A stretch of DNA of 64,000 nucleotides from Spirosoma aureum (GCF_011604685.1 NZ_CP050063.1:2316501-2380500); one strand, 5' to 3'; shown: positions 9,801 through 19,092, counted from the stretch's first letter. A program made the numbers and translations. The notes: generated from the sequence alone by a model not told the origin.

Positions 9801-10022
9801 ATCGGTAATCGTACCAACATTGGGGCTACCTTTTAACAAAACAGAAGCACCAGGTAGTGGTGTGCCATCATCTTTGAAGGTGACAGTACCCGTCACTTCA
9901 ACATCGGCTGGTTTAGGAAAAGAAGATACGGTTCCTGCAAGTCCGCTGCTTTCTGTCAATAGACAAAAACAGGCGGCAAGTAGTACCATGAAGCCTCGCA
10001 TTGTAGTTAGAGATTGTTTCAT
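6843..10022 (-). CDS. SusC/RagA-family TonB-dependent transporter
   Basis: A 1059-residue outer-membrane transporter. Order of parts: signal peptide (1-30), carboxypeptidase-regulatory-like beta-sandwich (about 40-115, with VTGTVTFKDDGTPLPGASV), TonB-dependent plug (about 120-235, with LAGKVAGVQVTG and RGFSTF), then the 22-strand barrel ending in an aromatic residue (LRATF). Family members import large nutrients using TonB energy and pair with a SusD lid, here the next gene. It is first in the minus-strand run that continues through SusD to three peptidases. The start is an ATG at 10022 with about 600 bp of non-coding DNA upstream, where the operon promoter should lie. Confidence 0.95.
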   Translation of the reverse strand: MKQSLTTMRGFMVLLAACFCLLTESSGLAGTVSSFPKPADVEVTGTVTFKDDGTPLPGASVLLKGSPNVGTITDANGKFRINVPDDATLVVSYIGYIAQEIKLNGRSTLTVSLEADAQQLSEVVVTSFGIARDRKTLGYGVSEVKAEQITKSPTTDVTNSLAGKVAGVQVTGAGGGFAGSNVTIRGFSTFTGSNQPLYVVNGVPLDNSNGSAASNGSNSVNTGVVNSSRISDINPQDIESISVLKGAAATVLYGSRAASGVILITTKRGKKGTNKQISFSTNTAVGTISRFPKFQNQYAQGSNGTYANNVAGSWGPLIQGQTVTNWFGNQETLTAYPDNVRDILQNSISSQNDLSFSGASDKYDYRVSYGNAYETALIPNNKLSRNNLTVNAGTQLTNKFRIATAFTYTNNVSDRTQSGNQGSNPLWRGIYTPRSYDLTNMPSQDAAGNQLWFAAEDQPYWAINHVKNHQEVNRFYGNINLKYDITDWLQADLKVGSDVFTYVTKGFDDKGVRSNANTSSAGAGGVLDRSEITRNLNSYLTVTANRKLTSDLHLTATVGNEIISNYNSFIQDIGLGIVVAGFDNVKNFLTFNPTSAITQQRTVGFFGDVVFDYKTWLSVNAKARNDFASTLSPGNQSIFYPAVAVSFVPTEAFPSIKSKFLSSAKIRANVGEVGKGATPYVINTYYGKASASDGLGSTAVNFPFNGLAGYTYNNSTGNPNLTPEFTREIELGAELAFFNGRLSIDGSVYRRDSRNLIFSVPVPSTSGFTSLATNAGKLSTKGIELLVTGNIIEKENFSWESSLNFTSFRSIVEELAPGVANISIGGFTSPNIQLVPGQPYGQIWSNAYQRNAQGQMIIGSNGLPKPTTNVQAVGNPNPKFTMGFSNTFNYKGFSLSFLFDYKYKGDQLSRTIGDLRINGVSEETAKYPRFNADGTANKPYVFDGVLDDGTKNTIGVTAQQYFSLQGKYVAWEGYVLDATYLKLREANLTYKLPASILGKSNFIKGLQLSVYGRNLFIYAPNYPDLDPEQNLLGVSNARGLEFGITPTARTIGGSLRATF

Positions 10023-10620
10023 ATATGTGGGCGCGATTGTTAATTGAGTAATGTGTTAAACAGAGGATGATGAGCCATACCTGAAAGTTTAAGCATTTTT
10101 GGTAGTCATAATTTTTAGATCCAATTACTTTTCCGCAGCAGAAGTCATGCTTTTTCGTATGAAACCTCCAAATGATCCACCATCGGCAGGTTTCTAAGCC
10201 TTGAATCATTTCAAAATTTATGAGGGTGTAGGTCATTCAGATCAGGCTGAATGATGGTAAAACCAATGCTATGTTTGATTGACCACAGTCCATCTGGCAT
10301 GGTTTATCAGTAAAGTAAATAAAAAGAGCAGATACGTTTTTAGACGCTAAACGGGATAGTGGCGTTTCGACTAATATTTATGTACGAAAGGATAATTTTT
10401 GTTAAAACTCAGAATTTAAAACTAAAAATGTGAGCACTGAGGGAATATAATAGTTGAACTTGTTGGGCATACGTTAATTTTCTTCGTACCTCTATAACTG
10501 GTGTCTTTACAAAAATTATCAAGGATAGATTGCTCAGGCAAAAGGCTGAATAATGGCATATATCATTGGTAATCAATTGGTTGTGTTGCATAGGTTCGCT
10601 CTGCTGGAACATACAGTTAA
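10023..10620. other. Intergenic, no gene recognised
   Basis: About 600 bp between the SusC start and the end of the UbiA-like gene. It is more AT-rich than its neighbours. Short open frames in it show no family features. It should hold the promoter of the SusCD-peptidase operon, but no convincing TAnnTTTG element with a matching -33 box was found close to the SusC start. Confidence 0.6.
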
Positions 10621-11478
10621 TCAGAGGACTAGTGCCGGGAACCAGAAAACAGCATCACCGAGCCAGCGGTATCGTTCGTTTCTGAGAAAATAAGCGGGAT
10701 AACGCTGTATGCCATATAATGTCAAACTCATCAGCGCTAACATGATTGCCGACCGTTGGGCAAAGCGATCGTTTGTAACGAAGCATAGGGTCAGACCCGT
10801 GGCAATGATGGCAAATGTCAGCCAGCGAAGGAGGGTGTCACTTCGTTCTTCCCCCCATTCTGTGGCCAGCGAGAATTCGCGTTTGCCAGACTGTTCGCGC
10901 TTTTCCATGATGGCGAACAGCAGCAGGTTTTGAAACGCAATACCGAGAAACATCAGAAATTCGGCAATTTCGATCCCACTGACACGTGGGCGCTGAACCC
11001 ATACACTGCCCCACACACCCGCCGAATAGAGTATAGCCACCAAGGGCTCTTTCAACAACAGCGCCGGGTGTCGTGACGGGAGCCTAAACACTGCACCAAT
11101 GTAGGCCGCACAAATACCTCCTAAAACAAGGCCGAACTTAATAACACTGCCTGGTAGAAAAAAGGCCAGTATAAACGCCAGTGCAGCTGCTGCCATCACG
11201 ACCCGCCAGAGCAATGGTGCGTAGTGTCGATGAAATCGATGCCGGGCGGTAGCGGGTCCAGAAGGCTTCCGGATATCCAGGAGCCGGTCGACGGTATAAA
11301 TAATGAAAACAACCAGAGCCAGAACCAGGGGTGTAGCCCAGTGTATCGGTGTTACATCCGATAGCCGGGCTGCCATACGATTCGACAACACGGCCCCAAA
11401 TACGACCGGTAAACTCAGGTAATAAGCGTTGCGTAAAGGTGTAAGCAAAGGACTCAATGAACAGGTAACAATAGGCAA
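10621..11478 (-). CDS. UbiA prenyltransferase-like membrane protein
   Basis: A polytopic membrane protein of about 285 residues with roughly eight hydrophobic segments. The first cytosolic loop carries YTVDRLLD (about residue 61) and a later loop carries EKREQSGKREFSLATEWG. These positions match where UbiA enzymes bear Asp-rich metal-diphosphate motifs, but both are degenerate here, so activity is doubtful. The frame opens at a TTG at 11478; the first in-frame ATG lies about 34 codons on and would delete the first membrane segment, so TTG is preferred. It lies downstream of the MOSC gene on the same strand, separated by a small hairpin. The family call is tentative. Confidence 0.6.
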   Translation of the reverse strand: MPIVTCSLSPLLTPLRNAYYLSLPVVFGAVLSNRMAARLSDVTPIHWATPLVLALVVFIIYTVDRLLDIRKPSGPATARHRFHRHYAPLLWRVVMAAAALAFILAFFLPGSVIKFGLVLGGICAAYIGAVFRLPSRHPALLLKEPLVAILYSAGVWGSVWVQRPRVSGIEIAEFLMFLGIAFQNLLLFAIMEKREQSGKREFSLATEWGEERSDTLLRWLTFAIIATGLTLCFVTNDRFAQRSAIMLALMSLTLYGIQRYPAYFLRNERYRWLGDAVFWFPALVL

Positions 11479-11495
11479 TAAACTTGGGTAAACCC

Positions 11496-11516
11496 CATAG
11501 GTTTTGAAACCCTATG
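11496..11516 (-). terminator. Short hairpin after the MOSC gene
   Basis: CATAG...CTATG arms with inner TTT/AAA pairing (one bulged base) lie just past the MOSC stop codon and before the UbiA-like start. There is no clear T run, so this may be a weak terminator or just an mRNA hairpin. Confidence 0.35.
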
Positions 11517-11520
11517 TGAT

Positions 11521-12417
11521 TTAGGTAATGGGCAGAGCCAGCCAGGGCTCCTGACGACTTATCACATTAACCAACTGCCCAACGCGAAGCGTACCTAGCG
11601 GCCGATCTCCCTTTGAGGCTGCCAGAACGTTCTGACCGAACAGAATTTTGTGATTCCACTGTCGATAGGTAGCCAGTGTTCGGAGAGGTTCTTTACCTTT
11701 TTGCCCCGTTGCAGGGTCAATCGTAGTCAGAACACAGCGGGCACAGGGTTTTACGCCATACAGATCAATTCCGTCGATCTGGAAATGATTCCAGGCGTCT
11801 TCTTCGTTCGGTAAGCTTCCGGTTACAACAATATTGGGTCGAAACCGGAGCATCTCAAGCACCTGAGGTTGCCCATTCTCATGGACGGGTAAGCGTCGAT
11901 TAAGTTCGTCGAGCGAGGCTTCACCAATGAGCAGATACGGATAGCCATCGGCAAAGCTAACCGCATCATCTTGGCGGGCGTATTTCAGATCAACGGCCCG
12001 GTAGGTGGTATCGGGCATAAAAACCAGTCGGCTTGGTACGCCCAGTGCCGCCGTGAACCACTGATCAGCCTGGTCGCTGACCGTAACCGCCGGTACATCG
12101 TGGCTATCCCAGATGGTAACCAACATCGTCTCCCGTGATTCTGGCAAATCGGTCGATTCGTCTGGCACGACCAGCGGCAGTTCCAGCACATCGCCGGGGC
12201 GGTGGCGATGCCAGACGCGTAACCGAGCGCCATCAATGGCTACGTCGATCAGGGCCATCTGCTGATTGGCGCGTTGGGTCATAAACTGTCCATCGGGCGA
12301 AACCAACATAAAACGCCGATCGTATTGAAGGCCTTTTGCTTCAATGACCGCTTCGTTTACAGAAATACCCCCGAGTGATTTTATGGGATAAATGTGGAGT
12401 TCGGAAATTGTGACCAT
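11521..12417 (-). CDS. MOSC domain protein, YcbX/mARC-like
   Basis: A 298-residue soluble protein. The N-terminal beta-barrel domain starts at once (ISELHIYPIKSLGG, about 4-17, then YDRRFMLV at 32-39). The C-terminal MOSC domain holds KPCARC at 223-228 followed by TTIDPATGQKGKEPL. By family these proteins bind molybdenum cofactor and reduce N-hydroxylated compounds with a redox partner, or move sulfur from cysteine. No ferredoxin domain is fused here, in contrast to E. coli YcbX. It ends the minus-strand run beginning with tsaD: its ATG is 16 bp from the tsaD stop, so the two are probably co-transcribed. Confidence 0.88.
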   Translation of the reverse strand: MVTISELHIYPIKSLGGISVNEAVIEAKGLQYDRRFMLVSPDGQFMTQRANQQMALIDVAIDGARLRVWHRHRPGDVLELPLVVPDESTDLPESRETMLVTIWDSHDVPAVTVSDQADQWFTAALGVPSRLVFMPDTTYRAVDLKYARQDDAVSFADGYPYLLIGEASLDELNRRLPVHENGQPQVLEMLRFRPNIVVTGSLPNEEDAWNHFQIDGIDLYGVKPCARCVLTTIDPATGQKGKEPLRTLATYRQWNHKILFGQNVLAASKGDRPLGTLRVGQLVNVISRQEPWLALPIT

Positions 12418-12433
12418 GTTCGGAATTGTTGCC

Positions 12434-13453
12434 TTAAAAACTCATTCTTGGCAGGGGACTTACAGTCTGCGCCGTAAAATCTCCCTGTTCATATTTGAAC
12501 TGAGCGGCCATGGCAATCATAGCAGCATTGTCGGTACAGTACTCAAAGCGCGGGATAAAAACGTTCCAGTTCTGTTCATTCCCAAGCTGGGTGAGTGCCG
12601 AACGCAAACCGCTGTTGGCTGATACTCCTCCCGCAATGGCAATGTCGTGAATCCCGGTTTCGCGGACCGCCCGCTTCAGTTTCGACAGTAACATCTGCAC
12701 CAGTGTATGTTGGATACTGGCACAAATATCGGCTAGATTTTCCGCGATGAAATCAGGATTTTTCTTGACGTTATCGCGGAGAAAGTACAAAATAGCCGTT
12801 TTTATACCACTGAATGAAAAATCCAGACCGGGCATTTCACCCATTGGGAACTTGTAGGCCAGTGGATTACCGGCTTTCGCATATTTGTCGATCAAAGGAC
12901 CGCCAGGGTAGGGGAGGTTAAGCAATTTAGCCGACTTATCGAAGGCTTCACCAACGGCATCGTCCTGAGTTTGGCCAATAACCTCCATAGTGAGCGGGCT
13001 ATTGATGCGCACGAGTTGCGTGTGCCCGCCACTGACCGTCAGACACAGGAAGGGAAAGCCCGGTTTCGGACGGGCAATGCCTTCGTGCTGGTCGTCGATG
13101 AAATGGGCCAGAACATGAGCCTGCATGTGGTTAACCTCAATGAGCGGAATGTTTAATCCCAGCGCCAGGGCTTTGGCAAAGGATGCACCAACCAGTAATG
13201 ACCCTAATAAACCAGGTCCTCTCGTGAACGCAATGGCCGACAGCTCCGTTTTGGCTATATTTGCATCAATTAAAGCCCGTTCGACTACGGGGAGAATATG
13301 CTGCTGGTGGGCTCGCGAGGCCAGTTCGGGTACAACACCCCCGTATTGTTCGTGAATCAACTGCGTAGCAATGATGTTGGATCTCAACTGTCCGTTGGCT
13401 AAAACAGCCGCCGATGTTTCGTCGCAGGAGGATTCAATAGCTAAAATATTCAC
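12434..13453 (-). CDS. tsaD: tRNA N6-threonylcarbamoyladenosine transferase TsaD
   Basis: A 339-residue Kae1/TsaD protein. It transfers the threonylcarbamoyl group to A37 of tRNAs reading ANN codons, working with TsaB and TsaE in the cytoplasm. Hallmarks are MNILAIESSCDETS at the N-terminus, the metal-binding pair HMQAH (His109 and His113), and the nucleotide-binding GGVSANSGLR near residue 280. The start is a GTG at 13453, which gives the canonical N-terminus. It is divergent from tamB with a 132-bp gap. The length matches the family, so it appears intact. Confidence 0.97.
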   Translation of the reverse strand: MNILAIESSCDETSAAVLANGQLRSNIIATQLIHEQYGGVVPELASRAHQQHILPVVERALIDANIAKTELSAIAFTRGPGLLGSLLVGASFAKALALGLNIPLIEVNHMQAHVLAHFIDDQHEGIARPKPGFPFLCLTVSGGHTQLVRINSPLTMEVIGQTQDDAVGEAFDKSAKLLNLPYPGGPLIDKYAKAGNPLAYKFPMGEMPGLDFSFSGIKTAILYFLRDNVKKNPDFIAENLADICASIQHTLVQMLLSKLKRAVRETGIHDIAIAGGVSANSGLRSALTQLGNEQNWNVFIPRFEYCTDNAAMIAMAAQFKYEQGDFTAQTVSPLPRMSF

Positions 13454-13585
13454 CGTACAAAACTAATGGATAATGATTCTTGTAGAATATATAATGGAAG
13501 TTGCTACTAAACCGTTCCCTCTCTTAGTTGTCAGAGGTAGGAGTATTTTCCAATAATCATTGTACATTAGGCATTTCCGGCCCGA

Positions 13586-16500
13586 ATGCGTCAATTCTTC
13601 GCCATATTCCTTAAAACACTGCTCTACCTGCTGCTCACGGTGATCGGCTTGCTGCTAGGCGCTGTGCTGGGTCTGCAAATTCCGGCAGTGCAGACCAGGG
13701 TTGTGAGCGAATTGGCTACACGTTTCTCTAAAACACTTCAGTTTCCTGTTGATATTCAGGGTGTTTCGATCAAATGGTTCGATTCGATCACACTCACCGG
13801 CGTTCGTATTCGCGATCGTGAAGGGCGGCCCATGATTCGGGTTGGGCGACTCGATGCAGATTATGATCTGCAAAATCTCATCGATTCGTCGGCGCACAAC
13901 ATTCACCTCGACGAAATTGTGTTGTATCGGCCTGATGTCCGGATGATCAAAAATCCGAAAACCGGTGATACCAATCTAGACGAATTTATTGCCCGGATCG
14001 AAGAACTGACGTCTGATCCTGCCAAACCCAGTGTTCCGAACCAGAATGTTCCGTTCACGGTCAGTCACATACACCTGGTTGAGGGAGCCTATACGCTCGA
14101 AGATCCGCGTGAACCGTTTATGCGAAATCATAAACGATTCGACTACAACCACTTTACGCTGAAAAACCTGACGGCAGAGGTTAGTAATTTTTTAATATTG
14201 GGCGATACGATTGCGCTCGACATTAAAGGACTGTCCGGCGTTGACCGGGATTCGCGCTTGTTAATTCGGCAGTTGGATACCCGTTTTCTGTACTGCAATA
14301 CAAAAATGGAGCTGGCCAGATTGCGCGCTCATATCGGTAACTCGATCATTCGTAACAGCCTGACATTCTTCTATGATCGGCCATCGGCATTCAGTGATTT
14401 CAACAGCCGTGTGCTTATGCAGGCCCATTTTCGCGATAGCGAAGTGCAGTCAAAAGATCTGGGTTTCTTTTCGGATTACCTGCGGGAGCTCAACGAAACC
14501 TGGTATCTGAGCGGCATTTTTACGGGTACGGTCAATGAGTTTCGGTTGAGTCATACCGATCTGCGTTTTGGACCCGGCGGCCGCAGTCGACTCGCCGGCG
14601 ATATTGCCTGGAAAGGGCTGCCAGATATGGACCGGACAACGGTCGATTTTGCCTTTACGCCTTCACTGGTTAATATGGCCGATATTCGCCAATATTATCC
14701 GGACACGTCGTTCAATCACACGATTCAAAAGCTGGGCACCGTTGGCTTTGACGCCAAGTTTGTCGGTGCATTCGATAATTTCAAGACCAAAGGCACCTTC
14801 CGGACGAGCATTGGCACCGTAACGGGCGATCTGGCCCTGAAACTAGCCGACAATTCGGATCAGACTACCTACACGGCCACGCTGAAAAGTGAGAATCTGG
14901 AACTCGGTCAGTTGATCGACCAGCCAGACCAATTCGGTAAACTCGACGGAGAAGGTCGTATTATCGGACATGGAACAGATTTGGAACGGGCCAGTATCGA
15001 CATTGATGGCCGACTGGAGCGGCTGGGCTGGCAGGGATACGATTATCACAATGTGGTGGCGCAGGGTAATTTACAGAAAGCGTTTTTTCATGGCCACGTA
15101 AACATGACTGATGCGAATCTGAACTTTTTGGTGGATGGTGAATTCGATCTGCGCGGTCCGAAGAACCGTTATGACCTGCAAGGTACGATTCGACACGCCG
15201 ACCTGCGCGAGTTAGGGTATATGTCTGACTCACTTGTGGTAAAAACAGATTTAGATGTTAAGCTGGAAGGCAGTAAACTGGATGATATTGTTGGAAATGC
15301 CTATTTCCACAATGCCGAGTTGAGTCTTAATAAGCGGAAGCTGAACGTAGGGACACTGTCGTTGCTGTCGTCGATCGAACGCAAAGACTCCATCGGTACG
15401 CAGCGTTATTTTGACCTTGATTCTGATTTCCTGACAACCCGCTTGCAGGGTAATTTCCAGCCTCAGCGTACGATTGATGATCTAAAGCGGCTGGCTCGTG
15501 AATATGAACTTCATTTTGCAGGAGACGCTGCCGGAATGAAGGCCTATTATCAGCAGAAACAGCGCCAGGCCAGCGCCCTTCGCGCTAAATCAATGGCCCG
15601 ATACGGTGTCGATTTCCAGTTTGTTTCAAAAGACATTGCACCGTTGCTGACGTTTTTGAGCCCATCGGTATACATAGCTCCGGCGACCCGCCTTGAAGGT
15701 CGCTTTATGGTCGACAATACATCCTTTCTGACGGCTAACGTCAAGACCGATTCGCTGCGCTTTAATAAACTGGGGTTCGGGCCGAGCGAGCTTGATCTGA
15801 CTACGTCCAAATTTACGTATGATGAAGAGGTGCTGGCATCGGCCGTGGTGACTTCACAGCGACAGGCCTTCAGTTCACTGATTCCTACCCGCAACCTTCA
15901 GGCTGAAGCTTCCTGGGATGTCGACCACATCAATTTTACCAGTAGTGTCGAACAGACGGGTAGCTCGAATAGGGCCGATCTGAATGGTGAAATGCGTTTC
16001 AAAGGCGATGCCATCGACCTGACATTTCATCAATCGAAAGTCAGGGTGCTGGATGGCGACTGGACGCTAAATCCACAAAGTCTTATTCGGAAAGTAGGGG
16101 ACGAATATACCATTACCAATCTGTCGGTACTCAATAAGAACCAACTAATTCGGGCATCGGGAAAACTCTCGGCCGATTCTGTTCAGCGGCTAAACCTGGA
16201 AGCTCAACACTTCCTGCTTCGGTCGCTGAATCCCTTGCTGAATACGGATTTTGGAGGAACGCTCAATGGAACCCTGACGGTGCGCGATGTGTATGCAACG
16301 CCCATTATCGAGAGTGAATTTTCGGTTGATACATTGTCGTATCAGAAGGCGCTGGTGGGCGATATGCGTGGTCGGGCTAAGTGGGACCAGGCAACACAGC
16401 GACTTAATGTCAATGCTAACCTGAATCGGAACGGGGCCGATGTGCTAACCCTTACCGGAAACTATACGCCCCAGCAAAAGACCAATCCGCTGGCTCTGAA

Positions 16501-18229
16501 AGCGAATCTTAACAATGCCGATCTGCATATTCTGGAAGCCTTTACGACCGACCTGTTTTCTAACCTGGGCGGTACTGCCAGTGGAATGGTGGCCATTACC
16601 GGAACGCCGTCGGCCCCGGTGCTGAACGGTGATGTCGATGTGATTGGTGGTCGCGGCCGTTTCGATTATCTGAAAGCCGATTTTACATTCGATGATAAGA
16701 TCTATTTTGGCGAGAATGAAATCGTTACCCGCAAGCTGACCTTGCGCGATCCAGACGGCAATACCGCTCAAATACGAGGGGGCGTTTATCACGATGGCTT
16801 CCGGTATTTCACGCTGGGATTTGACGCCGACCTGAAAAACTTTCGAATTCTGAATACGGCGGCCAAAGACAACGATATGTTTTATGGGCAGGCGGTTGTG
16901 ACGGGTAAGGCCGAACTATACGGGCCGCTCAATAATCTGACAATCCGGGCCAACGTTGCCAGTAATAAAGGAACCCGTATTTATATCCCGCTAGATGGTG
17001 CCACAACGCTGGCTTCCGACGATCAGATTCGGTTTGTAAACCGCAGCAGCTCACCAGCTAGTCAGACAACTACCAACACGTCGAACAAAATTGGAGCCTC
17101 CGACCTTGATTTGTCGCGGATTCAGATGGATTTCAATTTTGACATTACGCCCGATGCATACTGCGAAATCCAGCTGGATCGTCAGACCGGCGACATTATC
17201 AAAGCCTATGGACAGGGACGGCTGGCGATGAAGGTGGATACGAAAGGGGATTTCTCGATGACGGGTAACTACGAAATTCAGCGGGGAGAATACACATTCA
17301 CCTTTCAAAATATAATCAATAAGCGCTTCCAGATTCGACCCAACAGCCGCATGACCTGGACGGGCGATCCCTATGGTGCCTTGCTCGATGTGACAGCCGC
17401 TTATACGCAATATACGTCACTATCACCTTTACTGCCTTCATCGAGTACAAGTGCCGATCAAACGCGTCGGTATCCGGTGGATCTCGTCATTAAATTAAAT
17501 GGCGAGCTAGGCTCACCAGCCATCAGCTATGACCTGGACGTGAAAGAATATCCCGCTTCGTCGGATTTCCGGCAGGCAGTAACGGCGTTTAAATCCCGTA
17601 TCCAGAGTAACGATCAGGAACTGACCCGACAGGTGAGCAGTGTTCTGCTGTTCAATCAGCTACTGCCCGAAGGAACTAACCTGTTCGATCAGGGACAGGT
17701 TAACTCCGGTGTCGCCAACAGTGTAAGTGAATTAATCTCAAATCAGATTAGTCGGCTGGCATCGAACCTGGACGAAAAACTGGATATTGGTGTGTCGATC
17801 GGTGGTTTCACCAGTAACAACACGCAGAACGAAAACCTACTTAACAACCTGCAACTCCGGTTCTCTTATCGGCTCCTGAACGACCGTTTACGCATTAGCC
17901 GGGATGGCGGGTTTACCTACGGCCAAAGCCAATACAATGCCGCCAGCCTGCTTGGTGAATGGACGCTGGAGTACTTTATCACGCCGGATGGAAAGTTCCG
18001 GGCTAAAGTCTACAACCGAAATCAGCAAAGTATTCTTAGTCAATACAGCGTTGGCAGTACCATTACAACGGGTGGTGGGCTGAGTTTTCTTTATACACGC
18101 TCCTTTAATCGGTTATTTGGCGGGAAGCGAAACGCCCCCGGTTTAACTCCCGAAAAGCCCAGCGAGCCGACGCCTGCCCCGCCACCTCCGATCACTACCT
18201 CCGCGGGAAGCGGCAGAACGGCGTTCTAA
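13586..18229 (+). CDS. tamB: TamB-like translocation/assembly protein (DUF490)
   Basis: A very large (1547 residues) inner-membrane-anchored periplasmic protein. A single N-terminal membrane segment (about 8-30) is followed by long repetitive beta structure of the AsmA/TamB kind. The C-terminal TamB domain is clear in RGEYTFTFQNIINKRFQIRP and WTGDPYGALLDVTAAY (about 1230-1270). TamB-type proteins bridge the periplasm and serve outer-membrane protein assembly or lipid transfer. The tail (about the last 25 residues) is Pro/Ser-rich and looks disordered. The divergent arrangement with tsaD is, from memory, common in Bacteroidota. No tamA-like partner is visible nearby. Confidence 0.93.
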   Translation: MRQFFAIFLKTLLYLLLTVIGLLLGAVLGLQIPAVQTRVVSELATRFSKTLQFPVDIQGVSIKWFDSITLTGVRIRDREGRPMIRVGRLDADYDLQNLIDSSAHNIHLDEIVLYRPDVRMIKNPKTGDTNLDEFIARIEELTSDPAKPSVPNQNVPFTVSHIHLVEGAYTLEDPREPFMRNHKRFDYNHFTLKNLTAEVSNFLILGDTIALDIKGLSGVDRDSRLLIRQLDTRFLYCNTKMELARLRAHIGNSIIRNSLTFFYDRPSAFSDFNSRVLMQAHFRDSEVQSKDLGFFSDYLRELNETWYLSGIFTGTVNEFRLSHTDLRFGPGGRSRLAGDIAWKGLPDMDRTTVDFAFTPSLVNMADIRQYYPDTSFNHTIQKLGTVGFDAKFVGAFDNFKTKGTFRTSIGTVTGDLALKLADNSDQTTYTATLKSENLELGQLIDQPDQFGKLDGEGRIIGHGTDLERASIDIDGRLERLGWQGYDYHNVVAQGNLQKAFFHGHVNMTDANLNFLVDGEFDLRGPKNRYDLQGTIRHADLRELGYMSDSLVVKTDLDVKLEGSKLDDIVGNAYFHNAELSLNKRKLNVGTLSLLSSIERKDSIGTQRYFDLDSDFLTTRLQGNFQPQRTIDDLKRLAREYELHFAGDAAGMKAYYQQKQRQASALRAKSMARYGVDFQFVSKDIAPLLTFLSPSVYIAPATRLEGRFMVDNTSFLTANVKTDSLRFNKLGFGPSELDLTTSKFTYDEEVLASAVVTSQRQAFSSLIPTRNLQAEASWDVDHINFTSSVEQTGSSNRADLNGEMRFKGDAIDLTFHQSKVRVLDGDWTLNPQSLIRKVGDEYTITNLSVLNKNQLIRASGKLSADSVQRLNLEAQHFLLRSLNPLLNTDFGGTLNGTLTVRDVYATPIIESEFSVDTLSYQKALVGDMRGRAKWDQATQRLNVNANLNRNGADVLTLTGNYTPQQKTNPLALKANLNNADLHILEAFTTDLFSNLGGTASGMVAITGTPSAPVLNGDVDVIGGRGRFDYLKADFTFDDKIYFGENEIVTRKLTLRDPDGNTAQIRGGVYHDGFRYFTLGFDADLKNFRILNTAAKDNDMFYGQAVVTGKAELYGPLNNLTIRANVASNKGTRIYIPLDGATTLASDDQIRFVNRSSSPASQTTTNTSNKIGASDLDLSRIQMDFNFDITPDAYCEIQLDRQTGDIIKAYGQGRLAMKVDTKGDFSMTGNYEIQRGEYTFTFQNIINKRFQIRPNSRMTWTGDPYGALLDVTAAYTQYTSLSPLLPSSSTSADQTRRYPVDLVIKLNGELGSPAISYDLDVKEYPASSDFRQAVTAFKSRIQSNDQELTRQVSSVLLFNQLLPEGTNLFDQGQVNSGVANSVSELISNQISRLASNLDEKLDIGVSIGGFTSNNTQNENLLNNLQLRFSYRLLNDRLRISRDGGFTYGQSQYNAASLLGEWTLEYFITPDGKFRAKVYNRNQQSILSQYSVGSTITTGGGLSFLYTRSFNRLFGGKRNAPGLTPEKPSEPTPAPPPPITTSAGSGRTAF

Positions 18230-18283
18230 GCACGGCATCCACTACTTTCCAGATAGCCTTTAACCAATTTCTTTGGCCAATTC

Positions 18284-18314
18284 TTGCGTTTCAAATCGTA
18301 TTCACTTAAGTTTG
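18284..18314 (+). promoter_or_regulatory. Candidate Bacteroidota promoter for fur
   Basis: TTG at 18284-18286 and TAAGTTTG at 18307-18314, separated by 20 nt, fit the TTTG/TAnnTTTG promoter pattern of Bacteroidota. They sit in the tamB-fur gap about 155 bp before the chosen fur start, implying a longish leader. Confidence 0.45.
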
Positions 18315-18469
18315 TTTAAAATTAGTCTAAATAAGAAATTTAGCTAAGATTAATGAAGTGAATTGCTTATTTATCAATAAGCTCCATAAAGTTTGAGACA
18401 AGTCATAGGTTAGGTTATGAGAAAAGGGGCTGGCGTTTGACTGGTTCCTTTCTGGCAAACAAATCGGTT

Positions 18470-18985
18470 ATGCAGGAATCACAGTCATTGCTTGCCACAG
18501 CCCGCTCCAAACTGGAAAAGTCGCTACTGGCAAAAGGATTACGTCGATCGGGCGAGCGGTTCGCCATTTTGGAAGAGGTGTACTCCCGAAACGACCATTT
18601 CGACGCAGAAGAACTATTTCAGGCCATGCACCAGCGATCGTATCCCGTTAGCCGGGCAACGGTCTATAATACACTGGATGTGCTGGTCGATTGCGGGTTG
18701 GTTCGGAGACACCATTTCGGCGAGGAGGACAACAGCAAGAGTCGTTATGAAAAGTCGCTGGGGCGGCAACAGCATGCGCATCTGGTCTGTACGGTCTGTC
18801 ATCGCGTGAAGGAGTTCTGCGATCCCCGTTTGCATCTGATTCAAACAAACGTTGGCAATGCGCTACAGTTTGAGGTCGAATCGCATTCGCTGGTCTTTTA
18901 CGGGCAATGCACGGATGATGCCTGCGAGACCAAACCAACCGATAGTTCTGCCAATACAGAAGACTCCCGTAAAACGCAGGAATAG
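18470..18985 (+). CDS. Fur-family transcriptional repressor
   Basis: A 171-residue metalloregulator. The ATG at 18470 is preferred to a TTG eleven codons earlier. The N-terminal winged helix (about 10-85) has RRSGERFAILEEV and SRATVYNTLDVLVDCGLV. The dimerisation domain has HAHLVCTVCHRVKEF, with a CxxC zinc site, and a second Cys pair in YGQCTDDAC, spaced like that of E. coli Fur (CxxxxC). It therefore probably carries the structural zinc as well as the regulatory metal site. The family includes Fur, Zur and PerR, and the sequence alone does not choose among them. It stands alone downstream of tamB. The C-terminal tail is acidic and Ser/Thr-rich. Confidence 0.9.
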   Translation: MQESQSLLATARSKLEKSLLAKGLRRSGERFAILEEVYSRNDHFDAEELFQAMHQRSYPVSRATVYNTLDVLVDCGLVRRHHFGEEDNSKSRYEKSLGRQQHAHLVCTVCHRVKEFCDPRLHLIQTNVGNALQFEVESHSLVFYGQCTDDACETKPTDSSANTEDSRKTQE

Positions 18986-19092
18986 TGCGCAGGTGTTAAC
19001 AAAGTCGTAGGGGTACGGATAATTACATGGTGAGTAGCAGGGGTAAAATTGCCACTTTCGCTCTTTACCTGATAAACTCCCTTGCCTATTCT

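Noticed and set aside
10023..10620. Open frames of 67 and 107 codons on the minus strand
   Set aside because: AT-rich intergenic DNA; translations lack any family or signal features, and one overlaps the SusC start.
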